A stretch of 64,000 nt of DNA from Pseudomonas sp. N40(2020) (GCF_014472415.1 NZ_JACSZV010000006.1:152010-216009), one strand, 5' to 3'; numbered from the stretch's first letter, positions 1 to 7,924 are shown. Notes: a model not told the origin generated them from the sequence alone. Translations and numbers: made by a program.

Positions 1-91
1 GCGGATGCCCGTTGCACTCGGCTTCCGGGACCGGCTCGATGCCGCGGGTTTCCAGTTGCCCGGCGCTTTGCCCGGCGTTTGATGAACTCAT
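1..91 (-). CDS. NCS1/CodB-like purine-cytosine permease, N-terminal fragment
   Basis: Only the first 30 codons lie in the window; the gene runs off the left edge. The N-terminus reads MSSSNAGQSAGQLETRGIEP and continues into PVPEAECNGHP, which resembles the cytosolic lead-in of Pseudomonas cytosine/purine permeases just before the first membrane helix. A GGAG site sits about 8 nt before the ATG. The gene follows the ADP-ribosylglycohydrolase on the same strand, with a REP pair in the 168-nt gap, so a shared transcript for uptake and breakdown of a nucleobase or nucleoside is likely. The family call rests on a short stretch plus context. Confidence 0.6.
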   Translation of the reverse strand, partial: MSSSNAGQSAGQLETRGIEPVPEAECNGHP

Positions 92-150
92 GAAAGTGCT
101 CCTGTTGCCTTTTTTGTGTTTATGGGCAATTCAATAACCTGCACATCCCC

Positions 151-249
151 TGTAGGAGCTGCCGCAGGCTGCGATCTTTTGACCTTGATTTTGTGGCGGG
201 CTGAAGACTGTTGAAGATCAAAAGATCGCAGCCTCCGGCAGCTCCTACA
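151..249. repeat. REP doublet (REPIN-like inverted pair)
   Basis: Two 30-nt copies, at 151-180 (TGTAGGAGCTGCC then GCGATCTTTT) and 220-249 as its reverse complement, differ at one base and are separated by 39 nt. The same unit recurs at 8745-8821 and 61004-61100. It lies between the ADP-ribosylglycohydrolase stop and the permease start and would fold into a long hairpin in the mRNA. Confidence 0.9.
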
Positions 250-259
250 CAGGGGGTGC

Positions 260-1258
260 TCAGCGCAGAGTAAGGAGTCCTTGCACCAGCGGTTCCAGCT
301 CAAGACCATTGACGGTTTTCACCGTCTCGATCATCGGCGCAGGCCAACTCTCAAGACCCAGGCAGGCCCCAAGCATTGCCCCGAGTATCGCGGCGATGGT
401 GTCAGTGTCTCCGCCAAGACTGGCAGCCATGCACAACGCCTCAAACGCGCTCATCTCACCGACGGCCACTTGCTGCGCCAGCGCGAACGACACCACCACC
501 GACTCCTGCGACGCCACCGAAGTGCCGATCACGTCGTAGAGCAGATCCGCCAGCAACGCTTTATCGCTGTCGACGCTGATGGTGCGTGCCCAACTGATGC
601 GCGACGCGATGCGCCCACCGGCCACCCAGTGCCCGTGCGACTCCGCTTGCTGAGCAATCTGCTGACCGAGGTTCAACGCCTCACCCAGATCCATGCCATT
701 AATGCCGGCGGAAACCACTGCCGCCACCGCCGCCGCACTGGAAATCCCCAGCGTGGTGTTGTGGGTCACCTGACATGCCTGCACCACCGCCGCGATAAAG
801 CGCTCGGGGTCGGCAACGTCCGCCGCAATCCCCACCGGGGTGATACGCATCGCCGCGCCGTTGGTGGTGCCGTAGCGTCCGGCCTCTTCCGGTGAATGGC
901 CGGCGAGGATCATTTCAATAGCGCGTTTGGTCGACGGGCCAAGCAAATCCTGCGAGCCCTTGGCCTGCATCTCGGCTTCCCATTCGATCAGCCGTTGCGC
1001 AAGGATCGCCGGCTCGATCCGGCCCTTGCCTTCGATCAACAATTCGCCAACCAGAATCGCCTGTTCGGTGTCGTCGGTGATCGAGCCTCTGGGCATGTTG
1101 GCGGCGATCGGTTGCAGCGGGCCAGCATCCTGCAGATCGGTGATCTGGCCGAAGCGGGCCTTGATCGTTTCGCGGTTCAGCGATTGCGTCGGCATGCCCA
1201 GCGCATCACCGAGGGCCAGGCCATAGAAAGCGCCAAGGGCACGGTTAAGCGTGGTCAT
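260..1258 (-). CDS. ADP-ribosylglycohydrolase family protein
   Basis: 332-residue enzyme of the DraG/ADP-ribosylglycohydrolase (Mg-dependent) superfamily, expected to cleave an N- or O-glycosidic bond on an ADP-ribose or nucleoside-like substrate in the cytoplasm. Sequence marks: ALGDALGMPTQ near residue 17, the metal-binding ITDDTEQA near residue 60, and the C-terminal GGDTDTIAAILGAM motif, all in the usual order. The true start is the ATG at 1258 (TTGGAGAATCAAA before it), not the upstream in-frame extension. The ATG overlaps the regulator stop as ATGA, so the pair is translationally coupled. With a GntR regulator upstream and a permease downstream it probably acts in nucleoside catabolism and not in protein de-ADP-ribosylation; that is inference. 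Confidence 0.85.
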   Translation of the reverse strand: MTTLNRALGAFYGLALGDALGMPTQSLNRETIKARFGQITDLQDAGPLQPIAANMPRGSITDDTEQAILVGELLIEGKGRIEPAILAQRLIEWEAEMQAKGSQDLLGPSTKRAIEMILAGHSPEEAGRYGTTNGAAMRITPVGIAADVADPERFIAAVVQACQVTHNTTLGISSAAAVAAVVSAGINGMDLGEALNLGQQIAQQAESHGHWVAGGRIASRISWARTISVDSDKALLADLLYDVIGTSVASQESVVVSFALAQQVAVGEMSAFEALCMAASLGGDTDTIAAILGAMLGACLGLESWPAPMIETVKTVNGLELEPLVQGLLTLR

Positions 1259-1968
1259 TTTGATTCTCCAAATTGCAGGTGCATGCGGAAATGCACCGGG
1301 TCGAGCAGGCTTTCGACCTGTTCCATGAAACGGTTCTGCCGGTCGTAAGTGGTACGCAGTGCCTTGAGGAATACGGTGCCGACGGGACGGCCGAGCAGCT
1401 CGGCGTCTTCGGCATTCAACGGTTCGGCGCCGATCCACTGATCGCCACGCTCGCCGATGTAGCCGTAGGCGGCCAAGGTGATGGTCAGGGAATTATCGAT
1501 CAGACCGACTCGCGGCAGGCTTTCCAGGCCGCCGGTGGCCGGCATCAAAGAACGTTCGAGGGACACCAGCGTGCCGTCGTTGGAACGGCGACGTCGGTCG
1601 AGGGTGATGAATTGGTCGGTGCCGAAACGCGACAGCAAGTCAGTCCGAGTCACGGCTTCCAGGCGCAACACTTCGGTATTGACCAGCGCCCCGCTGTCGG
1701 CCAGCGCCTGCGCCCAGCCGCTGCGCTGGTCGAGCACAACACCGTCAAACGTGACGATGGAGCCGACCCCGCTTTGCGTGGCGATGTATTTGCGCCGCTT
1801 CAATTCGGCCAGCGCTTCGCGCAAGGTGCCACGGCTGACCTTGAATTCTTGAGCCAACTGATGCTCGCCGGGCAACAGAAAACCGTCCTCCATGAGGCCG
1901 CTTTCGATGCGCCGGACGAGTTCGTCGACCACCCGTTGTTTCTTGTCAAATCGTACCTGTCTAATCAT
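1255..1968 (-). CDS. GntR/HutC-family transcriptional regulator (UTRA domain)
   Basis: About 237 residues. The N-terminal winged helix-turn-helix shows LPGEHQLAQEFKVSRGTLRE and the wing GVGSIVTFDG; the rest is a UTRA-type effector domain ending in FMEQVESLLDPVHFRMHLQF, typical of the HutC/FarR subgroup that senses small metabolites. The ATG at 1968 (MIRQVRFDKK) is preferred over an in-frame TTG two codons upstream (1974); neither has a strong ribosome site. It is the first gene of a coupled operon with the ADP-ribosylglycohydrolase (ATGA overlap), so it probably represses its own operon until the substrate is present. The effector is unknown. Confidence 0.85.
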   Translation of the reverse strand: MIRQVRFDKKQRVVDELVRRIESGLMEDGFLLPGEHQLAQEFKVSRGTLREALAELKRRKYIATQSGVGSIVTFDGVVLDQRSGWAQALADSGALVNTEVLRLEAVTRTDLLSRFGTDQFITLDRRRRSNDGTLVSLERSLMPATGGLESLPRVGLIDNSLTITLAAYGYIGERGDQWIGAEPLNAEDAELLGRPVGTVFLKALRTTYDRQNRFMEQVESLLDPVHFRMHLQFGESK

Positions 1969-2028
1969 GTACAAATTGATAACCGAAACGGGGTTGTGTG
2001 GGCAAGAGATATTTTTTGGGAGTGATCA

Positions 2029-2204
2029 CCCTCACCCTAGCCCTCTCCCGGAGGGAGAGGGGACTGATTGGGGGATGCTTCAGAGATACGCCGACCTGAG
2101 CGTGCTTTAACGAATCCACAATCGACTGGATTCTTCAGGTCAATGTAGAGCGCAAGACACCTCGGTCGGCCCCCTCTCCCTCCGGGAGAGGGCTGGGGTG
2201 AGGG
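2029..2204. repeat. Long inverted-repeat element (34-nt arms)
   Basis: Arms at 2029-2062 and 2171-2204 are reverse complements at 33 of 34 positions; each begins or ends with CCCTCACCC and contains its own CCTCTCCC/GGGAGAGG palindrome. The 108-nt core shows no gene. It sits between the convergence of the araH 3' end and the GntR promoter, and could act as an mRNA stabilising or terminating structure for the araFGH message. It resembles non-autonomous repeat cassettes scattered in Pseudomonas. Confidence 0.85.
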
Positions 2205-2214
2205 GCTTTTGGTC

Positions 2215-3186
2215 TCAGCGCTGTTTCAGACGGTCAATAACCACAGCCAACAACAAAATCGACCCACGAATCACATACTGATAAAACGTATCGATATTCT
2301 TCAGGTTCATCGCATTCTCGATGATCGCCAGAATCAACACCCCGGCAATCACATGCCGAATCATGCCGATCCCGCCGCTCAGCGACACCCCGCCCAACAC
2401 GCAAGCCGAGATCACCGTCAGCTCAAAACCTTGGCCGATCATCGGCTGCCCGGAAGTCATGCGCGATGCCAGAATCACACCGGCCAACGCACCGATCACG
2501 CCATGCACGGCGAAGATGATGATTTTGGTCCGATCAACGTTCACACCCGCCAGCAACGCCGCTTCCTGGTTGCCACCGATGGCCATGGTGTTGCGCCCGT
2601 AGGTGGTGTAGTTCAGCAGCCAGCCGAAAAACAGGAAGCAGACGATGGTGATCAGGATCGGCACCGGCACGCCGAACAACTGGCCATTGCCGAAGACGAA
2701 GAACGATTCCTGCGACACGCCTACCGCTTTGCCGTTGGCAAAAATGTAGGCCAGACCACGGACAATCTGCATGGTCGCCAACGTGGTGATCAACGCATTG
2801 ACCCGCAACTTGGCAATCACGATGCCGTTGATCAGCCCGACAATCAGGCCCATCACCAAAGCTGCACTGACGCCAAGGAACACGCTGTTTGTATCACGCA
2901 TGACCACCGCCGCGACCACGCCGGCGCAGGCAATCACCGAGCCTACCGACAAGTCGAAGTGCCCGGACGCCAGGCAATACAGCATGGTGCACGCGGCAAT
3001 CCCGGTGGTGGAAATCGCCAGGCCGAGGCCACGCATGTTCAGCGGCGAGAGAAAGTTGTCGATCAGCAGCGTGCAGGCCACGAAGATGCCGACGGCTGCC
3101 AACAGCATGACCCAGTCATCGAGGAAGCGCCGCATATCCAAAGGTTTGCGCTCGGTCGGCAGGGTTTCTTTCTGGGTTGTCATCAT
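2215..3186 (-). CDS. araH: L-arabinose ABC transporter permease AraH
   Basis: Inner-membrane permease of the RbsC/AraH (BPD_transp_2) family, 323 residues with about nine to ten hydrophobic helices; ASGHFDLSVGSV and GVSLSGGIGMIRHVIAGVLI are the typical family signatures. It forms the transmembrane channel for a pentose/hexose delivered by AraF and driven by AraG. The ATG at 3186 is chosen because GAGAGG lies 5-6 nt before it; an in-frame GTG at 3192 has no room for a ribosome site. It follows araG by 9 nt and closes the araFGH operon, with the long inverted repeat 11 nt past its stop. Confidence 0.9.
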   Translation of the reverse strand: MMTTQKETLPTERKPLDMRRFLDDWVMLLAAVGIFVACTLLIDNFLSPLNMRGLGLAISTTGIAACTMLYCLASGHFDLSVGSVIACAGVVAAVVMRDTNSVFLGVSAALVMGLIVGLINGIVIAKLRVNALITTLATMQIVRGLAYIFANGKAVGVSQESFFVFGNGQLFGVPVPILITIVCFLFFGWLLNYTTYGRNTMAIGGNQEAALLAGVNVDRTKIIIFAVHGVIGALAGVILASRMTSGQPMIGQGFELTVISACVLGGVSLSGGIGMIRHVIAGVLILAIIENAMNLKNIDTFYQYVIRGSILLLAVVIDRLKQR

Positions 3187-3195
3187 AGTCACCTC

Positions 3196-4740
3196 TCAGT
3201 TCGCCACGCCATCAGCGCGGTGGCGTGGCAAAGCCAGTTGCAGCAGGTTGGATTCATTGGCCTGGTCACGGCTGACTTCGCCGCGCAGGGCGCCTTCGCA
3301 CAGCACCAGGATGCGGTCGGAAATGCCCATCACTTCCATCAGGTCGCTGGACACCACGATCACCGAAATGCCGTCAGCGGCCAGGTTATGGATGATCTGG
3401 TAGATCTCGGCTTTGGCACCGATGTCGATGCCACGGGTCGGTTCGTCGAGCAGCAGGACTTTCATTGGCATCGACAACCAGCGGCCGAGAATGGCCTTCT
3501 GCTGATTGCCACCGGAAAGGAATTTGATCTGCTGGCCGGCGTGGGGCGTTTTCACTTTCAGCGCCTTGATCTGCTTCTCGGCGTTGGTCTTTTCCCAGAG
3601 TCCGCGCAACAGGCAACCGAGACCGGAGTGCGCGCCACGGGCGCTGATGTTGATGTTCTCGGCGACGCTGGCCAGCGGAATGATCCCTTCCTTTTTACGA
3701 TCCTCCGGGCACAGCAGAATCCCGGCAGCAATCGCATCGCGGGGTGAACGTAACTTCAGCTCGTGGCCACGCAGTTCGAGGCGTCCGGCGGTATTGCGTT
3801 CCAGGCCACTGAGCAAACGAAACAACTCGGTGCGCCCTGCCCCGACCAGGCCGAACAGCCCGAGAATCTCGCCTTTGTGCGCCTCGAAACTGATCGGCTC
3901 GCGCAGACCCGGCCCGAGCAAGCCGTCGACTTTCAGCGCCACCGCGCCGCGCGGGCGATTGCGATAATCGTAGATGTCCTGAATGTCGCGTCCGACCATG
4001 CAGGTCACCAGTTGATCGTGGGTCAACTGGCTCATGTCCTCGAAAGTACGCACGTAGCGACCGTCCTTGAACACGGTCACCGCATCGCAAATGCGGAACA
4101 CTTCTTCCATGCGATGCGAGACGTAGAGCACGACTTTACCCTCGTCACGCAAGCGCCCGATGATCGCCATCAAGCGGTCGATTTCTCGGGCCGAGAGGCT
4201 GCTGGTCGGCTCGTCGAAGGCGATGACATGGGCGCCGCGCGACAGGGCCTTGGCGATTTCCACCAATTGCCGCTGGCCAAGTGACAAGCGTCCGACCTTG
4301 GTCTGCGGATCGATTTCGTCGGCCAGGCCTTTGAGGCAGTTCAGGGCTTGCTGACGTAAAACGCCGCGATTGATCAGGCCGAAACTGGCGGGTAAGTGAC
4401 CGAGAAACAGGTTCTCTGCCACGGTCATTTCGGGCACCAGATGCAGTTCCTGGTGAATCACCGCCACGCCGCTGCCGATGCTGTCGGCAGTCGATTTAAA
4501 CGCCATCGTCTGCTCGCCGATCTGCAACTCGCCGCTGCTGGGGATGTAAGCGCCACCGAGGATTTTCAGCAGGGTCGACTTTCCGGCGCCGTTCTCGCCC
4601 ATCAAGGCGTGGACTTGGCCGGGATGGGCGACGAAGCTGATGCCGTCCAACGCTTTCACGCCGGGAAAGGTTTTACCGATCCCGTTGAAGCGCAGGCTGC
4701 CGCCAGCGTTGTGTTGTGTTGTTTGTACTTGCGCGTGCAT
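3196..4740 (-). CDS. araG: L-arabinose ABC transporter ATP-binding protein AraG
   Basis: 514 residues with two fused ABC ATPase domains, the layout of sugar importers AraG/RbsA/XylG. The first half has Walker A GENGAGKSTLL, signature LSLGQRQLVEIAKAL and Walker B VIAFDEPTSSL. The second half has the degenerate GLVGAGRTELFRLL P-loop, signature LSGGNQQKAILGRWL and VLLLDEPTRGIDIGAK. A GAGGTGG ribosome site lies ahead of the ATG. It sits between araF and araH in the same direction; a GC-rich hairpin in the araF-araG gap (4783-4800) probably lowers araGH output relative to the binding protein. Substrate assignment follows the strong AraF match and is not proven here. Confidence 0.92.
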   Translation of the reverse strand: MHAQVQTTQHNAGGSLRFNGIGKTFPGVKALDGISFVAHPGQVHALMGENGAGKSTLLKILGGAYIPSSGELQIGEQTMAFKSTADSIGSGVAVIHQELHLVPEMTVAENLFLGHLPASFGLINRGVLRQQALNCLKGLADEIDPQTKVGRLSLGQRQLVEIAKALSRGAHVIAFDEPTSSLSAREIDRLMAIIGRLRDEGKVVLYVSHRMEEVFRICDAVTVFKDGRYVRTFEDMSQLTHDQLVTCMVGRDIQDIYDYRNRPRGAVALKVDGLLGPGLREPISFEAHKGEILGLFGLVGAGRTELFRLLSGLERNTAGRLELRGHELKLRSPRDAIAAGILLCPEDRKKEGIIPLASVAENINISARGAHSGLGCLLRGLWEKTNAEKQIKALKVKTPHAGQQIKFLSGGNQQKAILGRWLSMPMKVLLLDEPTRGIDIGAKAEIYQIIHNLAADGISVIVVSSDLMEVMGISDRILVLCEGALRGEVSRDQANESNLLQLALPRHRADGVAN

Positions 4741-4782
4741 TTAAGCCACCTCATCGCCGTGTTCAGAACGGCCTGATCAAAC

Positions 4783-4800
4783 GGCCCGGTTGCCCGGGCC
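4783..4800 (-). terminator. araF-araG intercistronic hairpin
   Basis: GGCCCGG (4783-4789) pairs with CCGGGCC (4794-4800) around a 4-nt loop. There is no T-tract, so it is more likely an mRNA 3'-end stabiliser or partial attenuator giving excess AraF over AraGH than a full terminator. Confidence 0.55.
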
Positions 4801-4810
4801 GGCGTTGCCG

Positions 4811-5815
4811 TCAGTTCCACAAGCCGATTTTTTCCAGCTCTTGCTTGAAGTTCTCGCGGGTGATCAGGGTGACGTCGTCCATGGCGGTGTACTTCGGTGG
4901 CTCTTTGCCGGTGGTGACCCACTCGTACATCATCTCGGCGGTCTTGTAGCCTTCGATGTGCGGGCTCGGCAGCATCGAACCGTAGAAGCCGCTGTTGGGC
5001 TTTTTCAGTTCGCCGATGGCGTCGGTGCCGTTGATGCCGATACCGATCACGTTGGCCGCAGCGAAACCGGCCGCTTCAGTGGCGCGTACGCCGCCGAGCA
5101 CGGTGTTGTCGTTCATGCCGCCGATGATCAGGTTCTTCGCCGCACTCGGCAGTTTCACCAGCGCCGAGTTGGTCGCGTCCATGCTGCCCGGCACGTCGAG
5201 GGTTTTCAGGGCGGCGAAGAGGATGTGGTCTTTCGGCATGCCGGCCTCTTCCAGGGCTTTGACCGAGCCGTCGGTGCGCTTCTTGCCGGTGTCGAGTTCG
5301 TTGTAGGTATTGACCACCGCGTAGGTGTCTTTCCAGTCCCAATTGCGTTTCTTCGCTTCGGCGGCCATCGCGGCGCCCTGCTTCTGACCTACTTCGAACG
5401 CGGCCATGCCGAGGTACGGCACGTCTTCCATGAACTTGCCGTTGGCGTCGACGAAACGATCGTCGACGGCAATCACTTTGAGGTCATTGAGTTTGGCTTT
5501 AGCCATGATGGCCGGGCCGAGGGAAACGTCCGGAGGGCAAATCACAAAGCCCTTGGCGCCGTTGGCGGCCAGGCTATCGATGGCCGACAAAGTCTTCTCG
5601 CCATCCGGCACGGCGATCTTGATCAGTTCAAAACCCTTGTCCTTGGCGGCTTTCTCGGCGAAGGCCCATTCGGTCTGGAACCACGGTTCTTCGGCCTGTT
5701 TGACCAGAAAGCCGATTTTCACGGTATCGGCAGCGAGCAGCGCACTGCTCAGGCTGAATGCGCTGACCGCCAGCGCGGTAGTGCACAGGGTACGAATCCC
5801 GAAACGACGTTTCAT
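4811..5815 (-). CDS. araF: L-arabinose-binding periplasmic protein AraF
   Basis: 334-residue periplasmic sugar-binding protein of the Peripla_BP_4/AraF type. A Sec signal peptide (MKRRFGIRTLCTTALAVSAF then SLSSALLA, cut near residue 28) precedes VKIGFLVKQAEEPWFQTEW, the conserved start of AraF; DGEKTLSAIDSLAANGAKG, GGMNDNTVLGGVRA and IGIGINGTDAI follow in family order. It captures L-arabinose (possibly D-galactose or D-fucose, as in E. coli AraF) and hands it to AraGH. An AAGGAGTCAGCTT ribosome site precedes the ATG. The 144-nt upstream region contains a palindromic motif shared with the FadR-type regulator promoter, so transport is probably controlled by that regulator. Confidence 0.93.
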   Translation of the reverse strand: MKRRFGIRTLCTTALAVSAFSLSSALLAADTVKIGFLVKQAEEPWFQTEWAFAEKAAKDKGFELIKIAVPDGEKTLSAIDSLAANGAKGFVICPPDVSLGPAIMAKAKLNDLKVIAVDDRFVDANGKFMEDVPYLGMAAFEVGQKQGAAMAAEAKKRNWDWKDTYAVVNTYNELDTGKKRTDGSVKALEEAGMPKDHILFAALKTLDVPGSMDATNSALVKLPSAAKNLIIGGMNDNTVLGGVRATEAAGFAAANVIGIGINGTDAIGELKKPNSGFYGSMLPSPHIEGYKTAEMMYEWVTTGKEPPKYTAMDDVTLITRENFKQELEKIGLWN

Positions 5816-5903
5816 AAGCTGACTCCTTGTTATTTTTTTTGAGCAATATTTGAAAAGCGTTAATGCGTTTGAAGCGTGTTACTGCAAAGCCTGTCGAAAA
5901 TAG

Positions 5904-5921
5904 TCATATCGTATGATGATT
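5904..5921 (-). promoter_or_regulatory. Probable operator (and overlapping promoter) of araFGH
   Basis: TCATATCGTATGA (5904-5916) is a palindrome, and ATCGTATGATGATT (5908-5921) is identical to a site in the promoter of the regulator gene at 8715-8728 (reverse complement). On the minus strand a weak -35 (TTGAAA, 5925-5930) and -10 (TATGAC, 5903-5908) flank it. GntR/FadR-family proteins bind short palindromes of this kind. The promoter call is tentative; the shared motif is directly visible. Confidence 0.6.
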
Positions 5922-5959
5922 GGATTTCAAGCGGACTTATCCGCGTGAAACCCGTTCGC

Positions 5960-6778
5960 TCAGTCGTGGTACATCACCGAGCGACCACCATCAATGGTGA
6001 TGCATGAAGCGTTGATAAAAGGTGCTTCGTCACTGGCCAGAAACACTGCCGTCATCGCCACTTCCAGCGGCTGGCCAATGCGTTTCGGCGGATGCAGATC
6101 GAAGGCGCGCTGACGCTCGGCGTGCGGGTCGGCGAAACCGTTCCAGTAATCAACGTTGAGTTGGGTTTCGATGTAGCCGGGCGCGATGGCGTTGACGCGA
6201 ATGCCCTTGGCCGCGTATTCGATGCCCAGCGCACGGGTCAGACCGAGCAAGCCGTGCTTGGCCACCGGGTACGGGAAGCAACCGGGAATGATGTGTGAAG
6301 AATGGGTCGAGGCGATGTTGATGATGCTGCCAACGCCCTGCTCGATCATCTGCGGCAATACCGCTTTGCAACCGTACCAGGCGCCGTCCAGATCAATGGC
6401 GAAACAGCGATGCCAGTCTTCTTCGCTCATCTGCAGCGGATCACGGAACACGTTGACGCCTGCGCAGTTGACCAACACGTCGATGCGCCCATGCCGTTCG
6501 ACGGCGAGTCTGGCCATGGCGTGGAGATCCTTCTGGCGCGACACATCTGCCTTGAGCGCCTGCACGTCCGCGCCCTGCTCGCGCCAGTGGGCGGCAACCT
6601 TCTCGACCTTCTCGACTTGAATATCGCTGATCAGCAGTTTCGCTTGCTGCGAGGCGAAGGCCGCGACGATGGCTTCACCGATGCCTTGGGCAGCGCCGGT
6701 CAGCAGCACGACTTTGTTTTTCAGGCGCTCACCCTTGGGCGGTGCGGGCACCGGCGGCAGGGAAAGAGGTTCAGCCAT
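5960..6778 (-). CDS. SDR-family L-arabinose/D-galactose 1-dehydrogenase
   Basis: 272-residue classical short-chain dehydrogenase. The nucleotide-binding motif is LTGAAQGIGEA near residue 27, LVNCAGVNVF gives the NAG-like structural motif, IINIASTHSS carries the catalytic serine, and YPVAK is the catalytic Tyr-x-x-x-Lys. An N-terminal proline-rich extension (LPPVPAPPKGERL) precedes the fold. With an SMP-30 lactonase, a FadR regulator and the AraFGH importer next to it, it most likely oxidises L-arabinose or D-galactose to the 1,4-lactone with NAD(P)+. The start has CAGGAG 8 nt upstream, which lies inside the end of a short upstream ORF; a terminator hairpin lies just before it (6803-6832). Confidence 0.8.
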   Translation of the reverse strand: MAEPLSLPPVPAPPKGERLKNKVVLLTGAAQGIGEAIVAAFASQQAKLLISDIQVEKVEKVAAHWREQGADVQALKADVSRQKDLHAMARLAVERHGRIDVLVNCAGVNVFRDPLQMSEEDWHRCFAIDLDGAWYGCKAVLPQMIEQGVGSIINIASTHSSHIIPGCFPYPVAKHGLLGLTRALGIEYAAKGIRVNAIAPGYIETQLNVDYWNGFADPHAERQRAFDLHPPKRIGQPLEVAMTAVFLASDEAPFINASCITIDGGRSVMYHD

Positions 6779-6781
6779 GAA

Positions 6782-6934
6782 TCAGGACTCCTGTTCGCAA
6801 GCGCAAAAAAACCGGGCATCTGACGATGTCCGGTCTGGAAAGCGTTTGAAACAAACCAGGCAGGCGCCGATGACAGCATTGAGCTGTTGCGAGACGCCGA
6901 CTCCGTTGAGGAGTGCGATAGAAATTCGCTGCAT
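6782..6934 (-). CDS. Candidate 50-residue leader peptide ORF before the sugar dehydrogenase
   Basis: Small ORF beginning MQRISIALLNGVGVSQQLNA and ending FFCACEQES, with a good AGGTGA ribosome site 5 nt before the ATG at 6934. Its codons run straight through an intrinsic terminator (6803-6832) and its TGA ends 3 nt before the dehydrogenase ATG. It lies downstream of a well-formed promoter (6989-7018). I do not recognise a protein family. Translation of this ORF would place ribosomes on the terminator stem, so a leader-peptide or translation-coupled antitermination role is plausible. It could also be a chance ORF. Confidence 0.45.
   Translation of the reverse strand: MQRISIALLNGVGVSQQLNAVIGACLVCFKRFPDRTSSDARFFCACEQES
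6803..6832 (-). terminator. Intrinsic terminator/attenuator in the dehydrogenase leader
   Basis: On the minus strand CCGGACATC and GATGCCCGG form a 9-bp stem (one G-T pair) with a 4-nt loop, followed at once by seven T. It would end transcripts coming from the lactonase gene or from the promoter at 6989-7018 some 25 nt before the dehydrogenase ATG, so dehydrogenase expression needs read-through. Confidence 0.75.
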
Positions 6935-6988
6935 CACTTCACCTGTTTTGTTCTTTTTAAGTGTGAGTGCGTGTTACTGCTGGAGCCG

Positions 6989-7018
6989 ACTATAAACCCG
7001 ACCAGCAAATAATCTCAA
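6989..7018 (-). promoter_or_regulatory. Sigma70-type promoter ahead of the leader ORF and dehydrogenase
   Basis: Minus strand -35 TTGAGA (7013-7018) and -10 TATAGT (6989-6994) with an 18-nt spacer. The predicted start near 6982 gives a leader of about 50 nt before the small ORF. No copy of the ATCGTATGATGATT motif is seen here. Confidence 0.6.
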
Positions 7019-7048
7019 TATATAATTTTACATCCCATATTTTGGGAT

Positions 7049-7924
7049 TTAGCCCGCAAAACGCGTACAGAGCTTTCCTGCGACATCGACCCGCAATGAC
7101 AGCACGGCGCCGTCCAATGGATGGTTGAGTGGGCTGTGGGCGCTGGTGATGTACAGGGTTTTCAGATCTTCGCCGCCGAATACGCAACTGGTCGGCCGAC
7201 TGACCGGCAATTCAATCTTGCGATCGATTTTGCCTTCAGGCGTCAAGCGCAGCAGACAACTGCCGTCCCAACGCGCGTTCCACACATAGCCTTCACTATC
7301 CATCGCCGAACCGTCCGGACCGCCCTGTTGATCGGGGCCGTACCAGATGTAAGCGGTGTCGAGATTGCCGTCGGTGTGAACGAAATAGCGATAAAGCGTG
7401 CTGTCGAGGCTGTCACCGAACAGCAGCGTGCTGCCGTCGTCGCTCCACAGCAGCGTGTTGGGAATCCCCAAACCGCGCAGCAGCGGCGTGACGCGTTTGT
7501 CCGGATCAATACGGAACAGTCCACCCGAGCGGCGGATGATCGGCAGGTCTTCGCCCTGCTCGCCGATGTTGTTTTGCATGGTGCTGAGCCATAACCGGCC
7601 CAGGGCATCACAGCGAGCTTCGTTGGCGCGGTTGCCGGGTTGCGGATCAGCAACGCAGAACAGGGTCAGGCGCGGGTCGAGTCCCGGAGAATCGAGATCG
7701 AGGCGATAGACGCCACTGCTCAGAGTCACCAGCGCATCACCGCTGGCACAAGGAATGAACGCCGACACATGCTCGGGCATTTGCCAGATCTGCACGTTCT
7801 GGCCGACCAGGCGCAGGGCTTGCTTGCCAGCAATATCGACCCAGTACAGCGCCTGCGTCGGTGCGTCCCAGAACGGGCCTTCGCCGAGTTTGGCGCGGTG
7901 TTGGGTCAGTGCGGTCCAGGTCAT
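7049..7924 (-). CDS. SMP-30/gluconolactonase-family sugar lactonase
   Basis: 291-residue six-bladed propeller hydrolase. The metal-ligand positions are visible: Glu in KLGEGPFWD near residue 15, Asn in NRANEARCD near 101, Asn in GLGIPNTLLWS near 156 and Asp in GGPDGSAMD near 204. It should open the aldonolactone made by the neighbouring dehydrogenase (L-arabinono- or D-galactono-lactone), step two of the oxidative pentose/hexose route; dehydratase and later genes are not in the window. AAGGATCGCC precedes the ATG. It is 36 nt after the FadR-type regulator and probably co-transcribed. A short ATCCCA/TGGGAT hairpin (7032-7048) touches the stop codon. Confidence 0.88.
   Translation of the reverse strand: MTWTALTQHRAKLGEGPFWDAPTQALYWVDIAGKQALRLVGQNVQIWQMPEHVSAFIPCASGDALVTLSSGVYRLDLDSPGLDPRLTLFCVADPQPGNRANEARCDALGRLWLSTMQNNIGEQGEDLPIIRRSGGLFRIDPDKRVTPLLRGLGIPNTLLWSDDGSTLLFGDSLDSTLYRYFVHTDGNLDTAYIWYGPDQQGGPDGSAMDSEGYVWNARWDGSCLLRLTPEGKIDRKIELPVSRPTSCVFGGEDLKTLYITSAHSPLNHPLDGAVLSLRVDVAGKLCTRFAG

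Noticed and set aside
260..1438. Longer start for the ADP-ribosylglycohydrolase at 1438
   Set aside because: The extra 60 residues overlap the regulator gene, lack family match, and the ATG at 1258 has a good ribosome site.
2209..3747. A 512-codon plus-strand frame over araH and araG
   Set aside because: Overlaps two well-supported genes of the opposite strand and shows a His/Gln-rich shadow composition.
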